NCBI GenBank assembly: GCA_030141605.1
Contig: JAQGDQ010002382.1
Span: forward strand, 190,501 to 254,500
DNA: 64,000 nucleotides
Origin: Tubiluchus corallicola
Taxonomy: Eukaryota; Priapulida; Priapulimorpha; Priapulimorphida; Tubiluchidae
Direction of reading: 5' to 3'
Under the pieces are notes generated by a model. That model was given only the letters and a program-made list of their open reading frames with translations, made no database searches and had not been told where the DNA came from. How positions within the stretch are numbered: position 1 is the first letter of the stretch; each line of letters begins with the position of its first letter. This document shows positions 59,293 to 64,000 of this stretch, one piece after another. Both the position numbers and the translations under genes were made by a program.

Positions 59293-61785
59293 GTAAGCGG
59301 TTACTATGTTTTTATCTCATCTATCCTGTTATAGATTTTTATTTTATAGCAAATAAATTGCATGACAGTTTGTTACTTTTTACACGTTTTATTGTTGCAT
59401 GACCGTCAGTTTGTTATGAGCAACATTTTAAGAGTAAACAGACTGATTCGAATACACTTACTATGACCTACAATACTGGTTTTGCTTTGGCTTGGAGTAG
59501 TACCGTACAATCGTAGCAGCAGTAATACTGCAAGCGTAAAGCCCTGAGCTTGTGTGTGACACTAATAAGTATTTTATTTAATAATTGCACAACTTATTGT
59601 AGTTCAGTAGATGACTCTGGGTTAGGAGATCAGCTAAAAATTGTAAAGAATAATTGTCGTGGAAGCGCATGTGGTGATGCAGAGAATATCCACAAAACTG
59701 AAAACATGGTTGCTGTTGAGGAAAAAAATGATAACTGCGGAAAGCATTTCGAAAGCAAGAACAGTGAAGAGAAGAAAACCAGTGACATAAAAAGTCAACC
59801 AAAAGCAGAGAATATGAATGATGAAGAAGAGCATAAGAAGTCAAAAGTGGAACCAAAAGATTGTGAGGATACAAAATCAGACAACTTGAAAGAAGCCACT
59901 GAGAATGACGAAGTACTATACGAAACGGCTGATGACAACGAAGTGCATTTGAAAAAATCATGGAAGGAGGGATACTTGTATGTAATTTGCAGCTAAATTT
60001 CAGATAATGAAAATTTGTATACACCTTATATTTTATATAAACATTCACTTTCTTCATTTAGAAATTAGGGTTTTAATCAATATGCATATGTGGCTGCACT
60101 TTTTTTAAAGTCTACGTAGAACTCTGTCTTACCTTAACTTGAGTTGCCTGTGATATTCATTAACGTCCACAAATCAGTGAAGTCACTCCAGTACTTTTTT
60201 ATTGTGGTATCGAGTAACAGCACTTGTTTATTTTTACACACTACAAGAACTTCTGAACTAGTCAGTCCAGTTTGTACGGACCTGTCAGCCTCAAGATGCA
60301 GCAAATCTGGATATTTCTCAAAGGGTTAAAAAGCCTGTATGTTTCTTAAAAAAGCCCGGACTCTTTGTACTCCAGATTTTTTTGACATCCACTTGTTAAA
60401 AAAGTGAAGCTACCACATCATAGATTATATTTAAGATCAATAATAACTTGGCCATTCCAAAATTTTTGAATCATAATATCCTGTTCAAAAAAATTGACTG
60501 GGCACTGATTGCAATAAAATGAGACAGTTTTTGGGTTCTTTTCATTGTGAAATGAGCTTATTTAAGTTATTACAGGCTGCTCAGATGTGGCGGCATTCTA
60601 AACTACTTTGTGAAAGAAAAATTTGGTATTTTTTAGTTTTAATTAGTATAGCTGGTGGCCAAATTCTGCATAATGTGTACTGCATTTTTCTTTATTTTTT
60701 GATAATAGGTATTATATTAATTGTTTCAATGCAGCAGAGAAATTAGCTAAAACTTCATAGCGTAGTGCTGTGTATTTTGTTTAGCATGGACCAGTTTTCG
60801 CAAATTTTAATTTTTGCCTGTCAATTATCATTAAAAACAAAACTTAGTGGAATTTGCAGGGCTTGAAAAGATCTACAAAATGGTATAAAGTTTGTATGTT
60901 TAGCGCATTTTCAAAAAAAGTACAGTCAAAGAGTGGACATTTTTGCATAGTTACTAATGCCATATTTAATCAAGGTTGGTTTCACTACATTATGTGAAAA
61001 ATTTGTGACTATTTTATAAACTGCAGCTCTAGACTCCTATGTAGAGCTTTTTGTATACTTGACGAGAACTTTCGACCAAGTAAACAACTGATACCTTTTC
61101 AGAAAAATGCCAAGTTGGAAGTTTGTTGTTCCCAGCTGTATTATTGTTGCTGTCATGGCCGTCCTCGCACAAATCGAGTTTCCAACACAACTAATCCTGC
61201 TGGAAAAAACAGTAGCACTACCTGCAACTATTGATGAGGTATTTAACATGGTTTCCGATCTTGAAAAGTTGCCTGAGGTTTGTATCAATCTGTTAACTTT
61301 GTCAATCTGAAATAAACGTTTATTAATCGTAAAGGAGTTAATCAATTTACAAACATTACATTGCTTTATCTTGTATATGCCAAGCTGTTTGTTTTTGTGA
61401 ACTCTCTTTCTAATGTCATGGTCTAGTTTTTATAAAAGGTTTAAGGTTTACATTAATGCTCTTGATAATAAAAAGCTCTATGAAACTACTTATACTGGTA
61501 GCATAGTTCTAATGGAATATCATAGACTTTAAGGATTATCATAGACTCACTGATTGTTTGTTTAAAAGCTACTGTAATGCTTGTATCACGCAAGACTCTT
61601 GCATTATTTGAGTGTAACATTTACAATAACACCTGCGTCATGTTGAATATTTTATTCTTCCGGTGGCTGCCACATTTACGACCTTACAGATTTTTTGTGG
61701 CAGTCTCCTTGACATGTCGTTACATTGTATACGTAATATTTTACATCGAATATTGTAAAAATAAATTGTCTACTATTACTACTAT

Positions 61786-61872
<87 letters not shown>

Positions 61873-63815
61873 CACTACCACTACCACTACCACTACCACT
61901 ACTACTAATGTGATGTAGAATTACTTATATAACCACTTTCCAAGAAACTGACAGTTTAATGTGCTATATTTCTATTTTAGTGGATGCCTGAAGCTGGAAT
62001 GGTAATAGCGCAAGATAGCCTACCCATAGGCAAAGAAAAAACGTATAGTATCATTACTTCGGCACCAATCGGACGTACGTTGTGATTGTTTGCATTAAAT
62101 TTTCATGGGTCACTTGACCACTTTTTAGTTTATTTTCATATATTCACTAATAGTAGTTACATAACTCTTTTCAGCAAGGTGTTAAAATTTAGTATGACAT
62201 TTTCTCATTGAAATATAGCAAGTCCTCACTTAACATCAGGAATTGATTTAGTAAAGTATATAGTATCAACAAAATTGTTGTCAAGTGAAGCCATACTGTC
62301 AGGGGAATTAGTATTAATACATGGAAGATTGGATGTGTATAAGTCTTGATAGTTTGTGAGCTTCATTACTTACATTTACACAGACTATTTCTGGAATACT
62401 AATTGCAGTAACTGGCGATTACCCCATTTGAATAAAATTTGGGTTATTTTGTGGCAGTTTCTTGTAGCGCAGTGTAATAAATTATTGACTTGAATTTCAA
62501 GAATAGTTTATAATTTAGGTATTACTGTTGTAGATTCCTTTGTTGTGCACTGTTCACTTATGATGTTTTATCTTTTCCTCAGCCTAAAATGCAAACAAGA
62601 TGACTGTAGCCTATACATATACCCTAAAAGGCAATGCCTTCTTTATGCGACAGTTTCATCATGCATCATCATATCATTTGTAAGAGGGGGGGGAAGCATC
62701 CGCCGCCCTCCCAGAAGAGAACTCCCAAGTACAGAACATTTGTAGTTCCTAGTCACATGAAAAACCAAATTAGGTGCACTCTGCAAGCAGCTAGATTTTA
62801 ACTGTGTTCCCCTGCATGATTTTGCATTTTAGCTGATTGAGTTTGCCAAAAGTATCTTGGCACTCTAAGTAACAAAGCTGGCAGCCAAGTGTGTTGCGTG
62901 AATCAGCAACCAACAGTTCGCATGCTTAAACAGTATTTCTGTTATTAGAACATCAAAACCTAAGATGATAATTTTAATCCCTAGATGTTTCTTTGTAAGT
63001 GTAAATATGTGCTGTGCCTCGAGTTCTTTTCTAAGTAGTGTGAAATGGGAATTACTTGCTATTCAAACTGAGGATTTTCCTTTGTTAAAACCAAATTACA
63101 ACCATCGAATTTTCAAGAACTTGAGTCTGAAATTATTAACTATATGTTTTTTTAATGCAGCTGGTTTTCGTTCCTATGCAAAAATCAGAAAGTTTAAAGC
63201 ACTTGAGCATATCGAGTACGTTATAGAGTCACTGATTTTTCCTCGTCGAATCACTTTTGATTTCAACACTGAAAAAGATTCAACCCTTAAAAGAAACCTG
63301 ACCCGATTAACAGTAAAGATGGATGTCGGAAAGATGAGCTATCTTTATCGGGTGAGTGTACGCATTGATGGTACATGTTAGTAGTTTTCCTTTCGTCTCC
63401 TAGAATTATATTTTTTTATGTTTTAATGCAGTTGCCACTCTACAAGCCAAGATCCTGGACTCACCTGCTGTGCTGATGGTTGTGGCTGGACTGAAACATA
63501 GCTCATTGTCTAGGATAATCTTCTGATGTGAGACACTAAAGTGGCAAATGTATCTTTTCTCAGATTCACCTACAATCTTCTTTAAACTGCCAGCATTCTA
63601 AAGACTGATGACAATGTGGCAAGTTAAACTTCCCAGAAGCTGTATTCTAGTGATCACCCAGCCATTTGCTAACCAGGTCTAGCAGTACTTACCTTGCAAT
63701 CGTTGTATTAATTTTGCAACTTTTTTTATAGTACACTATTCATCCCTGCCTGTCATTTGTTGCTGGTAATTCAGTGCGTAATGGATTATTCCGATTACTG
63801 TGGACATTTCAATGA
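59288..63815 (+). CDS. Single-pass START/SRPBCC-like protein, six-exon model
   Basis: Exons 59,288-59,292, 59,603-59,977, 61,103-61,277, 61,981-62,074, 63,161-63,351 and 63,732-63,815 join in one 924-nt frame (307 aa). Residues 1-127 are acidic and Lys-rich with no fold visible. A hydrophobic segment (about 134-149, FVVPSCIIVAVMAVLA) is a likely signal-anchor. From about 160, VALPATIDEVFNMVSDLEKL, PEWMPEAG is the entry motif of the SRPBCC/START-like superfamily (COQ10, polyketide cyclase type), which binds hydrophobic ligands in a helix-grip fold; RNGLFRLLWTF would be its C-terminal helix. Ligand and function are unknown. The first exon is the least certain; translation could instead start at Met129 (61,107), giving a membrane-anchored domain alone. 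Confidence 0.65.
59603..59977 (+). CDS. SRPBCC gene exon 2 (acidic N-terminal region)
   Basis: Residues 2-126 plus two bases. Begins after ttattgtag; rich in Glu, Asp, Lys, Asn and Ser, with repeated EEK/KSE-type phrases and VLYETADDNEVHLKKSWKEG at the end. Predicted disordered. Donor GTATGT. The frame is open across 375 nt on this strand, the longest non-repetitive open stretch in the right part of the window. Confidence 0.6.
61103..61277 (+). CDS. SRPBCC gene exon 3 (membrane segment, domain start)
   Basis: Codes LKMPSWKFVVPS (Leu shared with exon 2), a hydrophobic run, then FPTQLILLEKTVALPATIDE VFNMVSDLEKLPE. Acceptor ccttttcag, donor GTTTGT. It could hold the start codon of a shorter product at 61,107. 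Confidence 0.75.
61640..61912 (+). mobile_element. Retroelement 3' end with (TAC)n tail in an intron
   Basis: Sequence ending tattgtaaaaataaattgtc runs directly into a (TAC)n/(CACTAC)n array (61,771-61,910). AATAAA followed at once by the array fits a LINE/SINE 3' end. Located in intron 3 of the SRPBCC gene. Confidence 0.45.
61981..62074 (+). CDS. SRPBCC gene exon 4
   Basis: Residues 186-216 plus one base: WMPEAGMVIAQDSLPIGKEK then TYSIITSAPIG. The Trp completes the D-x5-W motif begun in exon 3. Acceptor ctattttag; donor GTACGT fits the phase of exon 5. Confidence 0.75.
62216..62234 (+). mobile_element. Solo Tigger-like terminus
   Basis: TAGCAAGTCCTCACTTAAC matches the inverted ends of the element at 54,401-55,130. 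The opposite end was not found, so this is a fragment in intron 4 of the SRPBCC gene. Confidence 0.45.
63161..63351 (+). CDS. SRPBCC gene exon 5
   Basis: Residues 217-280: PGFRSYAKIRKFKALEHIEY, VIESLIFPRRITFDFNTEKD, then RNLTRLTVKMDVGKMSYLYR. The alternation of beta-strand-like segments suits the helix-grip sheet. Acceptor tttaatgcag, donor GTGAGT, ends in phase 0. Confidence 0.75.
63732..63815 (+). CDS. SRPBCC gene exon 6 (stop)
   Basis: YTIHPCLSFVAGNSVRNGLF then RLLWTFQ and TGA. Acceptor tttttttatag. Phase fits exon 5 and the amphipathic ending fits the expected C-terminal helix. Short, so less certain than exons 3-5. Confidence 0.6.
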   Translation, partial: YTIHPCLSFVAGNSVRNGLFRLLWTFQ

Positions 63816-64000
63816 CAACTGGAGGACGGGGAAGGTGGAGACTATGTGCAAGAAGACATCTTTCTTGCTCAAAAGCAATAGACGTGCTGCATTGAATCAT
63901 TGTTATAATACAAAATCCAGTATCATGGTTTTCAAGTGACTTCTCACAATATTTCAAAACAAGAATTGTTTGCTTTATCCAAATTTTTATCAGATTGGAA

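Noticed and set aside
59578-60057. 159-codon minus-strand ORF
   Set aside because: Antisense of the acidic exon at 59,603-59,977; Leu/His/Ser-rich as expected from Glu/Lys codons read backwards.
61577-61918. 113-codon Thr-rich ORF
   Set aside because: Second half is the (TAC)n array; first half is a probable retroelement 3' UTR in an intron.

Overview
This is nuclear DNA from an animal, most likely an invertebrate. The genes are split by GT-AG introns of about 0.1-2.4 kb, the DNA is AT-rich, and it is packed with SINE, LINE and DNA-transposon relics and many microsatellites. One gene is unmistakably a metazoan MTA (metastasis-associated, NuRD complex) protein. I do not assign a phylum.

Positions 1-43,885 form a gene-poor region. 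I find no convincing host gene here, only one unexplained ORF on the minus strand (41,149-41,436). The region holds three copies of a ~0.6 kb TTAA-flanked MITE family, a 5S-rRNA-derived SINE, tRNA-derived SINEs, several LINE 3' ends whose reading frames end in the RT C-terminal motif, hAT-like elements with 8-bp target duplications, and tandem arrays (56 bp x 6, 23 bp x 7, 136 bp x 3, a 302-bp higher-order unit inside a CCTA-rich array, and many di-, tri-, tetra- and pentanucleotide runs).

Positions 43,886-58,478 on the minus strand carry a complete 12-exon MTA gene. Spliced by eye it stays in frame for 2,214 nt (737 codons plus stop). Its order is BAH, ELM2, SANT, GATA-type zinc finger, a C2H2 finger, the MTA R1 region and a C-terminal RBBP4/7-binding-type segment. 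Intron 1 has a GC donor. The introns hold at least two TA-flanked Tc1/mariner-type elements (one carrying a nested 5S SINE), a hAT-like element and LINE 3' ends.

Positions 59,288-63,815 on the plus strand carry a second, divergently oriented gene. A six-exon model is in frame throughout (307 aa): an acidic, lysine-rich N-terminal half, one hydrophobic segment, then a START/SRPBCC-like lipid-binding fold. The two genes lie head to head with about 0.8 kb between start codons, so a shared promoter region is possible. No functional link between them can be read from the sequence.
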